Origin: Planococcus citri
Lineage: Eukaryota; Arthropoda; Insecta; Hemiptera; Pseudococcidae
Assembly (NCBI RefSeq): GCF_950023065.1
Contig: NC_088678.1
Span: 30,432,580-30,496,579, forward strand
Length of the DNA: 64,000 nucleotides
Reading direction: 5' to 3'
A program made the position numbers and the translations under genes. The notes beneath the pieces are model-generated. The model saw only the letters and a program-made list of their open reading frames with translations, made no database searches and was not told the DNA's origin. Of this stretch, positions 1 through 12,090 are shown piece by piece. The first letter of the stretch is position 1; every line of letters starts with the position of its first letter.

Positions 1-1833
1 AAAACGCGAATATTTGTGTATTTTTAGGCCGAGGTCGGTTGATAACAGGGAGAGGTTTAGACGGGGGGAAGACGAGGAGGGACAGACAGTCTGTTGAAAT
101 GTTAGCCTGAAGTTCCAAAATTTATTTATCAAATATGGCTCAATGATTTTTTTATCGAAATGCTAAATTTTAATGTATAATGGGGTAATATTTCAAAGAC
201 AGTTCTGACTTGCTTCGGTATAGTTCTGAAAATGATGAAGGAAGTTGTTCTAACGTAAGCAGAAAAAATGAAGAAATGAAATCAATACCGAATTCACTAG
301 GTAAATTGAAAAATTATTAAATAAAATACGTAGGCGTAGGCAACATACTGAACATTCTTTTGCTTCGAAAAAAAAAACGATTTTAAGTCAGAAGTTTCGT
401 AAAAAAGGAGGGGCACATCATCGTGGGAATCTTAGTCTTTTTGTTTCCTTCAGGCATCTTCCCCTTAATATTGCCAAGATCATGATTATTCGTGGTCCTT
501 GATTCAAAACCATGACTTTTCCAGTGGCTTAAGGATAAAATTATTGAAATACGGTGCACAATTCGAAATAAAAAATGTATTCAAACATATTTACACTAAT
601 ACAAAATGTACAATAAAATAAAACGAAGGAAAATCGCCATAATGCGAACGGAAAACGTAAAACGGTAATAGAACTCGAGTAGAAAAATCTAAAAGTCATC
701 GGAGATGTTTGTTGACTTCTCGGAAATGTAAGCTATACACTGTATCTCGATAATACGACGAATTACGAGTAATTACGAAGTAAATGAACGATTACAATGT
801 ATACGCGAATTTTTACATTATTTTCAACAAAAATCACAGGATTTTTTGAACTTCAGGCTTGAAGCAGTACTTAATGGAAATCTTAATTTTTAATCAGAAA
901 TCATCCTGGCAAAAACTCAGAACTCTTGAATTGAAATTTTGAGATACCTAATGAATGTTCACAAAAATTAATTGCTGATCAAAATTATGAGTTTTTGATT
1001 TCAAGACCCGAGATCATGACTTTTTAATGTATTCTTGAGAAAATTTCTGGTTCAACCATAAATTATAATTATTTTCATGGTTGACAATTTTGTAAAAGTT
1101 CAGTAAAAACTCTTTTTTTGGTGCCATAAATGGACATTCTTTTTTAAAATGATGCTTCCTCATTCAAAAAAAAAATTGCTCCGTCATTTTTTTAAAAATA
1201 ATTTTTGATAGAAATTTAAAAAACATTAGGTATAATATGCTGAAAAAATCTGATGAAAATACTTTTGGTTAATTTTTCAAAAACATTGTGCCCTATGCTT
1301 CGTTGTTGAAAAAATAGGTAGGTACCAGAAAAAAAATTTGCTTAAATTGTACCAAATAAACTGGAAGTTTCCCAAAATCCCCACAAAAAAATAATATTTT
1401 GTTTAAAAAATCTCACAAATTTTCAATACATATTATTTTTAAACATTGAGAAATTGAAAAAAAAATGGGATTGGAAGGGAAAGAGGGAGGCAGAATTGAG
1501 GGGAAGGCGAAGGAAGGGTGTATTTGAAGCTCGTTTTAGCTTTTTTAAATTTGAAGTGAACTTTGCATCAACCCTTCTCCTCCCTCCCTCCTTCCCTCCC
1601 TCCCCAACCTTGAAAATTTTAATCTACCTATGGCTGTTTTAGTAGTATCTTGTGAAAAAAAATATATTCATTCTGGATACAATGATAATTTTGACTGAGA
1701 TTTTTAGACCCTAAAAAAGCGAATTGAGTAAGTATTTCAAAAATATTCTCAAAAAACACAGATCGACGTTTTTAAGTTTTTCTCATTTCAATGATTAAGT
1801 AGGTACCTACGTAAAGTTTTTTAGTAAAAATTA
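1..1833. other. Presumed toy intron, left part; no gene recognised
   Basis: AT-rich, with many homopolymer runs. A block at about 560-645 resembles 23940-24015 (see findings). A polypurine/polypyrimidine stretch with CCCTCC repeats lies at 1570-1605. I see no Pax6-like exon. Intron status is inferred only from the absence of the downstream toy exons in the window. Confidence 0.5.
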
Positions 1834-2048
1834 TTTTTCGTTATTTAGGGAGAAAAAGTGCTATACTTTTGCTTCCGCTTCTGATTTTTGGAAGTAAATA
1901 CTGGCGTTTTTCTCCCTCATAACGAAAAATATATTATTCAACCAGGAAGTGAGAGTGGTTTTCGACGATTTTGAATTATTTCCCTCGCTTCGCTCGGGCA
2001 ATAAACGTCAAAATTTGTCGAAAATCACTTTTGCTCCCTAGTTGAATA
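1834..2048. repeat. Two adjacent hairpin-forming inverted repeats
   Basis: The first palindrome has arms at about 1834-1857 and 1907-1929 (TTTTTCGTTAT...AGGGAGAAAAA against its complement). The second has arms at about 1935-1974 and 2008-2048 (TATTCAACCAGGAAGTGA... against TTTTGCTCCCTAGTTGAATA), with a loop holding CCCTCGCTTCGCTCGGG. They lie five bases apart and look like a small mobile element or its relic. No coding potential was seen. Confidence 0.6.
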
Positions 2049-5000
2049 AACTACTATTACGATTGAAAATATTTTCTTATTTGTCAAAATCGTGTTTAAT
2101 TTAATTCCATTTTTTTTTTCTCAAGATGCTTGGTTAAGCCAAAAAATCCACTTTAACAAAGTACATAGAAATGATGAAAAAAAATAAGAAAATTTCATTC
2201 AAAAACTCGGTTTTTCAGAAAATTACCCCCAATTTGAACCTGACTTTTGGTTTTCATATTTTTTAATCGATTCCAGAAAAAACTTGAGAAACATTTTCAA
2301 GAGAAGAATGTTGCAAAACCCGATGAATTTTTTTTCTCAAATGAAAAGAAATGTTCAATAACTTGATTTTTATTTTTTTCCCCAATTTTCATGTATTTGT
2401 TGTCAAAAAAAAATGTCATTTATTTTTAATAGCTTAACAATTAAAAGGAATTCAGAAAAAAAAACATGTCCAAGACACTAATTTTTCAGAAAAAAATAAA
2501 ATCGTTTTAAAATACTGTAGAATCATTTTTTGGTAAAAATAATACAAAATTTTACCGGCTGCTCAAAATTGACTCAATTTTCCAGCTTTTTTCAACCCCA
2601 TGTTTGGCTTTTTAAGAAATTTTTTCTCCCACAGTATAATATTCTTCTAAAGTTAGCCCCAAAGCTTGTCTGTTTCCACTTTATAATCACTGCTGAACCA
2701 TAAAGTACAAAAATGTTTCCTTTTTCAACGAGCTGAGACTTTACTTCTGTTGCTTTAAGCATTAGAATCTGATCTAGAGACAGATTCTTGCATTGTCCCT
2801 CTTTGAAAAAAGTAAAATCCTCGTTTAGCGATCAATTTTGACAAAAATTATGTTTAGTATTTTACTAAATTTCAAAACTGTATTTGTAGTCAAAAAATTA
2901 AATTTGAAGTAAACAATTGGAATTTGCTAGAACGACAGATTTTCAGATTGAGGACGTCAATAGCAGATAAACATCAAATTTTCAGCTGCCCAACTAAATT
3001 TTTGCGTTTTCAAAATAGGATTTTATAATTCCGTGACATCTAACGGAATTTTTTTTGTTGAAAAAAATCACTACTTTTTCAGTACTTTTTTCAACCCAAT
3101 TTTCAGAAAGCTCTTCACTAGCCGCCCCCACACCTACAAAATTAACAAAGTCAAATTATGCCTTTAAAGAACATATTTTTTAATTTCATCAAAAATAAAC
3201 TTTTTCCTCGATGATTTGAAGGTTTTCGTAGCACATCTGAATTTTCATATTTTTTCACTACCTATCTTTTTGACTAAATTCACTACTTTCACTACCTGTT
3301 AGATACTCTGAATTCATGGGAAAAATTTTGATGTCTTACTGGATGCTCCAAATGAACTGGAGCTGATGAAATTTAGTTTTCAGAGATCATTTTACTGGAA
3401 GAATTTTTTTGAAAAATTGTCATTTTTATTTTAAAAAATCAAACTTTTAAAAAATTATTTATCAAAATGAAAAACTACAAATTAGAGAAATACAAAGGAA
3501 ATTCATAATGTCTCTGTGTTGAATAGGCATAAAGACTATGGAAAGATTATTCGACCTTATCAAATTTGAATAAGAACTATTCAGAAGAGAGGGGGGAGGG
3601 GTGTTAACTTTCTCTTAAAATCCATATTTTAAAAACCTTGTATAATTTCAAGGGGGAAAAAAGGCGAATAAAAACAGTAAGATGTTTCCTTTTAATTCCT
3701 ACGATCGACAGAAAAAATTAGTCACTTAAATAACTGAAAAAATATCAGTGATTTCAAAAATTTGCTCTTTCGAATAAAACCTGATCACACGACTACCTAC
3801 TTTTACAATACAAATTTCACGCTAGAACGAATATTAATTTTCATATCATAGTAATATCACCGACGATATTATCAAAAGGTTTCGATACAGTACATATAAG
3901 GTACAAAGTGTGACATAGGTACCCACCAATACACCGCACAATCCATACCAACAATAACTTGAAAAAGAAATCATCATCGATGTACATGACCACCCGTAAG
4001 ATACACCTTTATGTGACCTTTTTTCCTATCACATTTATCCCAATTCGGCTCAAATATCACTGCGGGCTGCTCTCGCGGTAATACGATTACAATTTTTCAA
4101 GATTTATCCGAGACGAGAGTAAAGTGATTTTTTTTTACGTAATGAAAAGTGATCGCGGTAAAAACGCAGGGTGAACGATAAGCCTACTCATTCGACCCCC
4201 TGCAGGAGGTCGTGACCAAAGTGGGCTGAATGTTTATTTTGAAAAGGGGCAGTTGAGCGTAATGCGCAATTCATTTGTATTAGAATGTGAAATGTAGCCG
4301 AATACGCCTTTACCCTGCCCCCTTTCCTTTTCACTTGCAGCATCGTTTTGAGAGACTATTTCCGTGTACTAAAATACACGCACACCCTTATATAGTAGCT
4401 TACGGTTTTTTCCTCTTCGCCGTCTTTCTTCTATTGTTACGTAAGTTATACATGAGTTGTCTTTTTTTTTTTGCTTATTTTCCTATCGTATCAGTCTCTT
4501 TCTCTCTCCTACACGTCATCACGTGTACCTTCTGCAATACTCAATACTCATCCTATATTATGTATTCGATTCATTGTATTGCTGTCGTTGTGTGAGTGTG
4601 TGTATCGTGCTTATAAGAAATTGGTTCCTTTAATTGTTTACAATGTATCGAGATATATGTATATTCTCGAGCAAAGGGTGAAAAAATTTAAATACGAGCG
4701 TGTGACTTTCTTTTCTCCTGTTTTATTGCGCTATTATTCAAACGATTGTCACATAAGAATACCAGAGAGTTTGCTGAATTGCAAAAAGTAGACGTTAATT
4801 TATTAAAGAGATTCGATTTGGGGAATGAGATGTCTTTTGTATTGGAAAATATGTTTAATGAGATTGGAAACTGAAATATGGGACAGAGAGAGGGTTTGAT
4901 GGTGGTATTTTCTTTCGACATTTCGACAAGGTCAAAGGATTTATATTTATGGTGTTTTTGAATCAGAAAATGAATTAAACTTAAAACTGAAAATTCAAAA

Positions 5001-6029
5001 AAAAAAAAAAAAAAAAAATTGAAATTAAAATTATTTTTCCTGGTGATATTGGTCTGGTCATTTATTACACAAAATATTGAAATTGGTAAACGACACGCTT
5101 TCAAATTCGTTCACACAAAAAAATCAGCCCTAAAAAAATTGTTAACTATTAAACATCAATAGAAGCACATTCCCCTTTCATACACCCTGTGTAATAATAT
5201 AGCCCACAATAAACAAATACCGAACGAGAGTAAGGTAACTAGTTATACATGCAGCTAAAAAGAAGAAAAAAAAACCATATCTATTTGAAAATTAATAAAA
5301 ATATGAAAACCCGACTCTCATTTTTTATTATTAAATGTTACTAGATTGAATTTCTGCTTGAAAATAAGGGGACCAAAAATTAAACCTTTTTTAATCTCAA
5401 AACGCCTCGAGTAATATCTCGAGTTTGCTTTTGAAAAAAAAAAATACATTGTGTATATTATTCTCTCCCTTTCAAAAAGAAAATTTTCTTTAGTGGCTTT
5501 TTACGCGAGCGAAGATGAGAACGCGGCTGTGGTTTGTCTCTTTGCCTCGAATTGGCGCGTTAATTGCCGCGAAATTTAGTCTAACGAAATATTTGGTATT
5601 TGCTCCTTAAATTTATTCGTGGTATGCAAATTTATTAACGTAATCGGGAAGCAAGAAGATGAGGTGCGCGGTGCGGGTGCGCGCTGCGGTGTTGGTTATT
5701 TCATGGGTATTTTACCATGTTTAGGCATATTAAAGGATTTTAGCGAGGTATTTTTAATGCTCGGTGATGTAATGTGGGCGAGGTTAAGGATGTGAAAATT
5801 TTAATGGGTCGATATTTTTCTCTTTTTTTTTCTTGCTCGTCTTTGATAGTTGAAATGAAGCAATGCGCGGCAAAAGTGATCGAAAATGTAAATGTAGAGA
5901 ATACATGGTTGGAATTCGATTTTGATGAATGATGATCGTATCAAACTTATGTTAAAATTTTAAAAAGGTTTCCCAATATTTTATAGTAATTTTTTGTTTA
6001 TTTGGGAGTTTAAGAAGTTATTTTCATGT
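2049..6029. other. Presumed toy intron; no gene recognised
   Basis: Mostly AT-rich with poly(A) runs (about 4997-5020). The only clear compositional change is the GC-richer patch from about 5490 to 5790, listed separately. The long open frames around 4287-4791 and 4688-5104 have low-complexity products and no recognisable domain. Confidence 0.5.
5490..5790. promoter_or_regulatory. Candidate intronic enhancer patch
   Basis: GC-richer than the surroundings, without a credible open frame. It contains an octamer ATGCAAAT (5624-5631) followed by TTATTAACG, a TTAATTG and several CG-rich words. Compact patches of this kind in introns of developmental regulators are often cis-regulatory. Only the composition and motifs are seen; the function is inference. 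Confidence 0.2.
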
Positions 6030-7213
6030 GGGTCATTCCACGCTAATTCGTCCAAGAAGTGGTAAAGGGGGTCGGCGATTTTTTTGAAATTTTTCCTGTG
6101 GAAAGACCTTCCGAAGGGATGACCAATGGCGCAAATCTAAGTCTTCTAGCTCTTTTTTAAAGGCTGCTAGGGGGTGTCAAAGTTTTCAGTGAACTTAAAA
6201 TGTGTATCATCCATTTGAGCAGTGGATTACTCGATAACCGTGATACTGTACCTACCAAAATGGAACTTTTCCCAATGGTTAGGGGGTTTAAAAGGTTTTT
6301 TGATGATATCATAAAAATCAGTGTTGCCACTTTTTTTCGTACAAAAAATCAGCTCGAAATGTTTCAAAACGTTTTCATATCGTCCCGTCTCTTGAAAATT
6401 CTGAAAAAAATATATTATGGACAACTTTTCATGCTGAACAACATAATTGAAAAATTGGGATGGCTCGATGGCATTATTTCGTAGTTTTTTTTTGTTTTTT
6501 GGGGGGGGGGGGTGTTTGTAATTACTTGATTATTACACCCGTCGTGTGAGATTTTATATCGAGTTGGTAAGGTCAAGTTTTTTAATTAGGTCTAAGAATT
6601 TTTTAATTTCGGAAGGGTTGTCTGGTATGAATAGGGATCTTTCGTCTATTTGTAGAGGTAGTCTGTGCTGATGTAAGAAAGGACAGTGAAATAGTAAGTG
6701 TTGGACAGATAGAAGTTCTGACAGGCAGAACTGGCATGTGGGTTTTGGGGCCTTTTCATAGAGGTGATTGTGGGTGATTTTTCGTGTGGCTAATTCTCAA
6801 TCTGGTTATAATGATTTCTTCAAGTCTATTTAGTTGAGATAGGTTTTTCCCAGGCTAAGTAGTTTTTTTGTGGTGGAAGAGCTTGTTCAATGTTTGGAGG
6901 GACCAAAAGTTTTGCCATTTCTTAAGTATGCTTTGGGTGAAGATAGATTTAAGGTCGTCAGCTGTGATAAATGTGAGAGGAGAAAGAGTAGTGGCGGATT
7001 TTGCATTTTTATCTACAATTTCATTTCCTGTGATTCCAACATGGCTGGGTACATACATAAACTGGATGGAGTAGTTTGAATTTTGTAAATCAAATAGAGT
7101 TTTACGAATATTTTGAATTAGGGGGTGGTCAGAAAATAGATTTTGGATAGCAGTTAGTGAACTGAGGGAATCACTCTGAATTAAGAAAGACTTATTTTCT
7201 GATTCATAAGTGA

Positions 7214-7867
7214 CTATATCACAGAGGCAGTGGAAAATAGCTGCGAGTTCGGCAGTGTAGATTGAAGAGCAGTTATGGATTGAAAAATTTGAAATTTTAT
7301 CATTGATAGAGTAGCATACCCTGAATAAAGTGTTGGTATTTTTGATCCATCTGTAAAGCAGAGATTGAATTTGTTGTAATCTGATAAGAGTTGAAGATAG
7401 TTTTGTTTTATTACTAGTGGAGAGTGGCTTTTTTTTGAGTAGTTAATAAGTTGTGTATTGACTTGAGGAGGCCTGAGGAGCCAAGGGGGGTATAATATTG
7501 GTTTTTGGATGAGAGTTTTAGGATTGATTTGAAGATCATTCAACATTGTGATGAAATTAGAAATGGGTCCTTCTATATGATCAAAATGTTGGGGGTTGGG
7601 TGGGTTAATTGAGTTTTGGAGTGGATAGGAAGGGTTGGTGGATGCATTTGAGATGAATTTGTTTGTTATGAGAGATCTTCTAAAATCTGGGGGTAATTCT
7701 GCTGCTTCACAATAAATGCTATCTATTGGAGAGGAATAGAGGGCTCCTATACAGATCCTTGGGGCTGAATTTTGAATTGTTTTTAGGATATTGGAAGTTT
7801 TACTTGAGATATTTGCAAAACATGGGCTTACATACTCAATTTTACTGTGAATTGGAGATTTATACAA
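7214..7867 (-). pseudogene. RNase H-containing ORF2 fragment of the Jockey-like element
   Basis: Open for 217 codons. It begins after the RT domain (YKSPIHSKIEYVSPCFANIS, near the RT C terminus) and ends in the RNase H domain, where FTDGSK supplies the first catalytic Asp. The rest of RNase H continues out of frame in 6855-7058, where PSHVGITGNE and the D in VDKNAK belong to the domain's end. The frame change between the two shows the copy is dead. Confidence 0.8.
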
Positions 7868-7945
7868 GTGAGGTAAGAGTTTGTGAGATGGATTATACTT
7901 GTACCTAGTACATATTTTTAATTATTGTCAACAGATTTAGGTGTT

Positions 7946-8262
7946 TCATTCGGACGGGGCACTACGTAGAGGGCGCTATGTGAGCTGGAAAATGTTTACA
8001 TTTTCAGACAGGGCTTTTCTTATCAGCGTTTACGAAAGCATTAATTTTGAGGGTTAAAACTGAAAAAATAATTCGATGTACATTATTTTTACGATCATTA
8101 TTGCATATTAATCATGACTGAATCATATTTTCATTTTTAACCCGTAAATCCAACGTTTTGGTAAAATACGACTGATAAGAAAGGGTTAAGAAAAAAGCCC
8201 GATCTGAACTCCAGAACAATAGGCACACTAGCGCCCTCTACATGAGAGACCGGTCCGAATGA
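7946..8262. mobile_element. Short TIR element (MITE-like) inside the Jockey copy
   Basis: A 317-base unit bounded by perfect 10-bp terminal inverted repeats, TCATTCGGAC and GTCCGAATGA. Inverted similarity continues inward (TAGAGGGCGCTA at 7967-7978 against TAGCGCCCTCTA at 8229-8240, then the GGGCTTTTCTTATCAG region against its complement). The flanking Jockey coding sequence resumes on both sides, so this is an insertion. No clear target-site duplication and no coding capacity were found. Confidence 0.75.
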
Positions 8263-8583
8263 CATCTGATTTTACTTTAAGGAGATGAGTAGTATAATTT
8301 AATAGTATTCTATCAAAAGTTAAGCCAAGAAATTTAGTAGTGGTTTTGAATTCTAAAGAGTGTCCTTTGAAGTTGAGAATGAGATATCAACTTTTTTAAG
8401 AAATACATCAGAAAGAGGTCAAAATAAGACAACTGAATAAATTAAAATTTTTTTTGAAGTTTGAAATTGAAAAAATTGAATTTTTTCAATTTTTTTTTTT
8501 TGGTGATGAGTTCATTTCATTGAGTGAAAGAACTTTTTCAACGGATACGTAAAAATAAGGGTCAAATGAGTCAACTTCGCCAA

Positions 8584-9202
8584 TCAAAACTTTTTTTCAG
8601 GTTTTGAATCAAATCCAGAGCTTCTTCTTTTAGTAGAGTTGTCAAATAAAATGTGTTTTCTTTCAGATGGAATCTTAGTATTGTTGCGGATGTTCTTCAC
8701 GTAGACATTTCGAAAATTTAGCCAATCTTTATCATCGCTGTTAAATTCTGGTATATTGAGCATAGGTAATTTTAAATCTTGAAAATGGTCCTGTTTTTTC
8801 TGAATTAGCAAATTTCCTATATTTCGATATTCTGCATTGAAGTTAGATCAAGTATTTTTAATGCTATCATCTTCACGGGGCGCGTGCTAATAAATTTCTG
8901 GCGACTTCATCAAATTTGATTTTTAAATCAAGTATGTTGCGCAGTTCCTCATCAATGATTTCTGGTATTGGTATAACTGAACCAATGTCAAGCTTTCGAA
9001 GATCGCTGAGCAAGATGTTCAATACGTTTTTATTATTTATATTCACTGAAGTCGAGGTTGAGGTCGAAGTCGAGGAGCTACTTGTAGCATCTTTGTCCGT
9101 CAAAATGTCATCATTGAGAAAAACGTTGTCGTTGTCGTCATTAGCAGGGTTTCTGTCTCTTTCAGAATACAAGTAACTACCTAATGCGTCTATATACATC
9201 AT
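8584..9202 (-). pseudogene. BEL/Pao-type gag relic
   Basis: Two minus-strand open pieces in gag order. The 8873-9202 piece has a Ser/Thr-rich stretch followed by a helical segment (EELRNILDLKIKFDEVARN). The 8584-8811 piece has LPMLNIPEFNSDDKDWLNFR and a following NNTKIPSERKHILFDN. These match the LPKLxLPKFSG...W..F.D.F...V..N..L...K...L pattern of the DUF1759 gag region of BEL/Pao LTR elements. There are no LTRs, protease or RT nearby, so this is a fragment. The assignment rests on motif spacing, not on a search. Confidence 0.6.
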
Positions 9203-9569
9203 TTTAAAAAATTGCTTAGAAGTAGGTAAATATATATAACATGTATAATTTATCTTATCTTAACCACCGAGTAATCCACTGCTGAAATGGATGATATTTC
9301 AAGTTCAGTGAAAACTTTGACACCCCCTAGCAGTCTTTAAAAACGGGCTAGAGGGCTGCGATTTGCGCCATTGGTCATCCCTTCGAAAGGACTTTCCACA
9401 GGAAAAATTTCAAAAAAATCGCCGACCCCCCCTCCACTTCTTGGTCGAATTGACGTGGAATGACCCAGCAATGATTGCATACCTCAAAAATTTGATATCT
9501 GGTGGGGTGCATTTTTTTGCATTTTTGTAGTACCTTACACCCATACTATAGATAGACTACCCTCTGGTG

Positions 9570-9832
9570 GATTTTTTTTTCAAGATGAGTTCGTAATTAT
9601 GCCGATGTTTTTTCGTATTTCTATACCCCTCCTCCCTCTACCTAGTATGTTTTTTCCATCATCACAGTGAGACCAACGAATGAAATTAATTTCTCGCGCA
9701 GATTGCTCGTATATTTTCTCTTCCATTTTTTTTTCTTTCTTCAACATAGTCTAATATACGAAAACTCGAGCATTTGCAGCAGATTTCGCGGCGAAAAAAA
9801 AAATATAAATTAAGGGAAAAAACACTCCACCA
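9570..9832. repeat. Non-coding duplicated block, copy 1
   Basis: About 260 bases nearly repeated at 13719-13955 in the same orientation. The best-matching core is GAGACCAACGAATGAAATTA and the following ATTTCTCGCGCAGATTGCT, then ACGAAAACTCGAGCA. It starts immediately beyond the foldback element and ends at CACTCCACCA. Different sequence follows in each copy. Confidence 0.8.
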
Positions 9833-11394
9833 CTTTTTCGCGATTTTGAAACGATAGAGCAGCCTGGCACCCGTACTAATCGTCGTCGTCGCCACCGCAC
9901 CGCCGCGCAGTACGTACAGTATTCGCCGAATAAACCTCATTATTGTACATTTTATATTATATATAAGAACGGCGTTATTACTGCGAGCGCAAAACGCGGT
10001 CCAAGTACCATTAAAGGGAAATTTAATTAAAGGCTTAAAAGAGCAGTACAAGTGGTTTCAAACTTAAAACATGCAGAGCGAGAGAGATGTGGGCTTAAGG
10101 ATTAGAATTTCATCGACGCGACGCGAGACCAACCTGCCACACAGCCTGTATAACTGCATCGAAATTAAATTCGATCCGGCTTTTGGTTTTTTTCCACTAG
10201 CTTCCCATCGTAGGTATCGAAAAGTCGACCTTTTTACCCAATCCATGAGTTAGATTTTCACTATTCGTGGAATTGGATATTATGGTGATACTCGCGATAT
10301 AAATAACTCGTTCGAAGTTGATCTCGTATATGTATTTTGGAAAGCTGTCAGTCAAAAAGGGAAGTCCATCGTATACGTGGCCACTTCCTGAATGCAGCAG
10401 TGACATTTATATTGTTTTAATTTCGGCTAAATTTATAGCTCGTATAGAGTATACATGATATGTACGATATAGGGGGTAGAATGCAATCCAATTTGCAGTG
10501 CCCCAGCATCATCGTAGTATAGTACATATAACACACAGTACCAATAACAACTGTCACACAGGCGGGCGTATAACACGTTCTGTTCATTTACGTGTGAAAA
10601 TTTATCTGTGAAATGATACCATACTCGTATTATATACGTATATAGTAAAATATTCGTCGGGATTTATTTTGCAAAAGCGTATCTACAACGACGCGGCTGT
10701 GGCGGTGTCACCTCTGGTGGCTCTGCAACCCCCGATATTATTGGGCAATGTACGTTACGCAGAACCCCGTTTCCGTTCGCGTTCGAACCGCAGAGAGCAG
10801 TTCAATAGCGTCCTTTGCCGCTCGCCGATCGCCATCTTTTTAAGTTTCCGGCCCGAAAACCGAGGGTGGATGAGACCGGGCGCGAGAGCGCGCGCATACA
10901 CGTGCACCTGCATCGATACCAGTATGATTTTTCCACGCCCCAGTGGTTTCGACGTTAACCGTGTAAGGGAATTTTTCACCCCTTTAGTCATCAACTTTTT
11001 ACTCGCTATTTGTCTTATGTACTGTAGTATCTCTTATTCTCCTGTTGTGTAATCCTATCATTCCTATTTTTTTCTCTCGCTCTTCGGATATCTCATCTCA
11101 TCCCCCTCTGTTCTTCTTGGCGTGTTTGGCGTGAGGCTGGATACCGATGCCGTACGTTTTCGTGGTTTTAGATATTTGCCTGAATTTTAACGCTATTTGG
11201 ATATTTACTTATATCAGTATACACGATGTTTAGTGAATGGATACTTATTTTAGCACTGAAAAGCTGAAATGAAACTTGGTGGTAATTGCAGACTGTTTGA
11301 ATTTTTTGGCCTCAAAATGCATTAAACCTCGATTTTTGAAAAACGCTCGAGAAAAACTTTCTGAGGGCTAATTTTTTACTGGACCAAGGTGTCG
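9833..11394. other. Presumed toy intron with GC-rich patches
   Basis: Patches at about 9840-10260 and 10660-10960 are markedly GC-richer than their flanks. The open frames across 10669-11052 and 9686-10051 give no recognisable domain and overlap on opposite strands, so I do not call genes. The patches contain TTTAATTAAAGG-type homeodomain sites and could be regulatory. No toy exon was identified here. Confidence 0.4.
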
Positions 11395-12090
11395 ACTACC
11401 GAAATTCATTCTGCGAACTAATATCAGTACATTATACGAAGTCGACTGCAGGTGAATTTCAAGTCGTTTTGGATTTAGAGCCTCCAGCGATTTTTTGAAA
11501 ATTTCTGGAGCCTGCAGTAGATTTTTGAAATTTGAAATTTCCCCCAAAATTTCATCAAATGGAGATGGAAAGCCGAATTCTGCAAAATTAATTTCAATAC
11601 AATATAAAGTCTACTGCATGGTGATTTCAAGTGGTTTTGAAGCTTTCAGCTACTTTTTGGAAATTTCAATTTTCCCAAAAATGCCGTGAAACACTTCAAA
11701 AGGTCACTGGAGGCTCCAAAATGTCTTGAGCCTACCTGAAGTCGTTTTCAGAGAGTGCTAAAATTAGAGTGCAGAGTAAATTTTGGCTTTTTATCTCCAT
11801 TTGATGAACTTTTGTGAAAATTTCAAGTTTCAGAAACCTACTGGAGGCTCCAGTAATTTTCAAAAAATCGCTGGAGGCTCCAAATCGACTTGAAATCCAC
11901 CTGCAGTCAACTTCGTAGCGTATTGAAATTAGTTTGCAGAATGAATTTTGACTTTCCAACTTCATTTGATGAAATTTTGTGGAAATTTCGAGTTTCAAAA
12001 ATCTTCTGGAGGCTCCAGAACTGCTCAAGACGGTTTGAAACTGTTTCCAATCGATTTGGCAGGTCGAAAATAGGGCATATCCCAAATTTC
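11395..12090. repeat. Inverted-repeat array, family C
   Basis: Direct subunits of about 170 bases on the left (TTCTGC...CAGGTGAATTTCAAGTCG, repeated near 11409 and 11578) are mirrored on the right (11720-12030). CTGGAGGCTCCAG-like palindromes recur near 11692, 11849, 11872 and 12007. The general build resembles family B, but overall sequence similarity is low outside the core. The ORFs here are by-products of the repeat. Confidence 0.6.

Larger units (their letters stand above)
6485..8383 (-). mobile_element. Jockey-like non-LTR retrotransposon, 5'-truncated, copy 1
   Basis: Minus-strand 3' half of a non-LTR element, inserted in the foldback element. From 5' to 3' it shows an RT thumb-region peptide (KFLGLTFDR, near 8330), a segment with the RNase H signature FTDGSK (ORF 7214-7867), the RNase H end with VPSHVGITGNEIVDKNAK (6855-7058), and a decayed C-terminal tail. 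The 3' end at about 6485-6530 matches copy 2, ending in the complement of AAGTAATTACAAACACCC before a homopolymer tract. Stops and frameshifts break the frame, and the reverse-transcriptase core upstream is missing. It is split by a TIR element at 7946-8262. Confidence 0.85.
6030..9466. mobile_element. Foldback element family A, copy 1, interrupted by other insertions
   Basis: The left arm begins GGGTCATTCCACG (about 6030) and runs to about 6482. The matching right end runs from about 9255 to 9466 in inverted orientation, ending CGTGGAATGACCC. An inner segment resembling the arm interior of copy 2 lies at about 8384-8600. The middle is filled by a Jockey-like element, a short TIR element inside that, and a BEL/Pao gag fragment. 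No transposase is visible, so it is probably non-autonomous. I see no convincing target-site duplication at the outer ends. Confidence 0.7.

Noticed and set aside
6200..6484. ORFs with the text FDDIIKISVATFF at 6.2, 15.9 and 49.1 kb as a protein family
   Set aside because: They are the same stretch of foldback family A arm; similarity comes from the DNA repeat and the frames are not maintained to a common stop.
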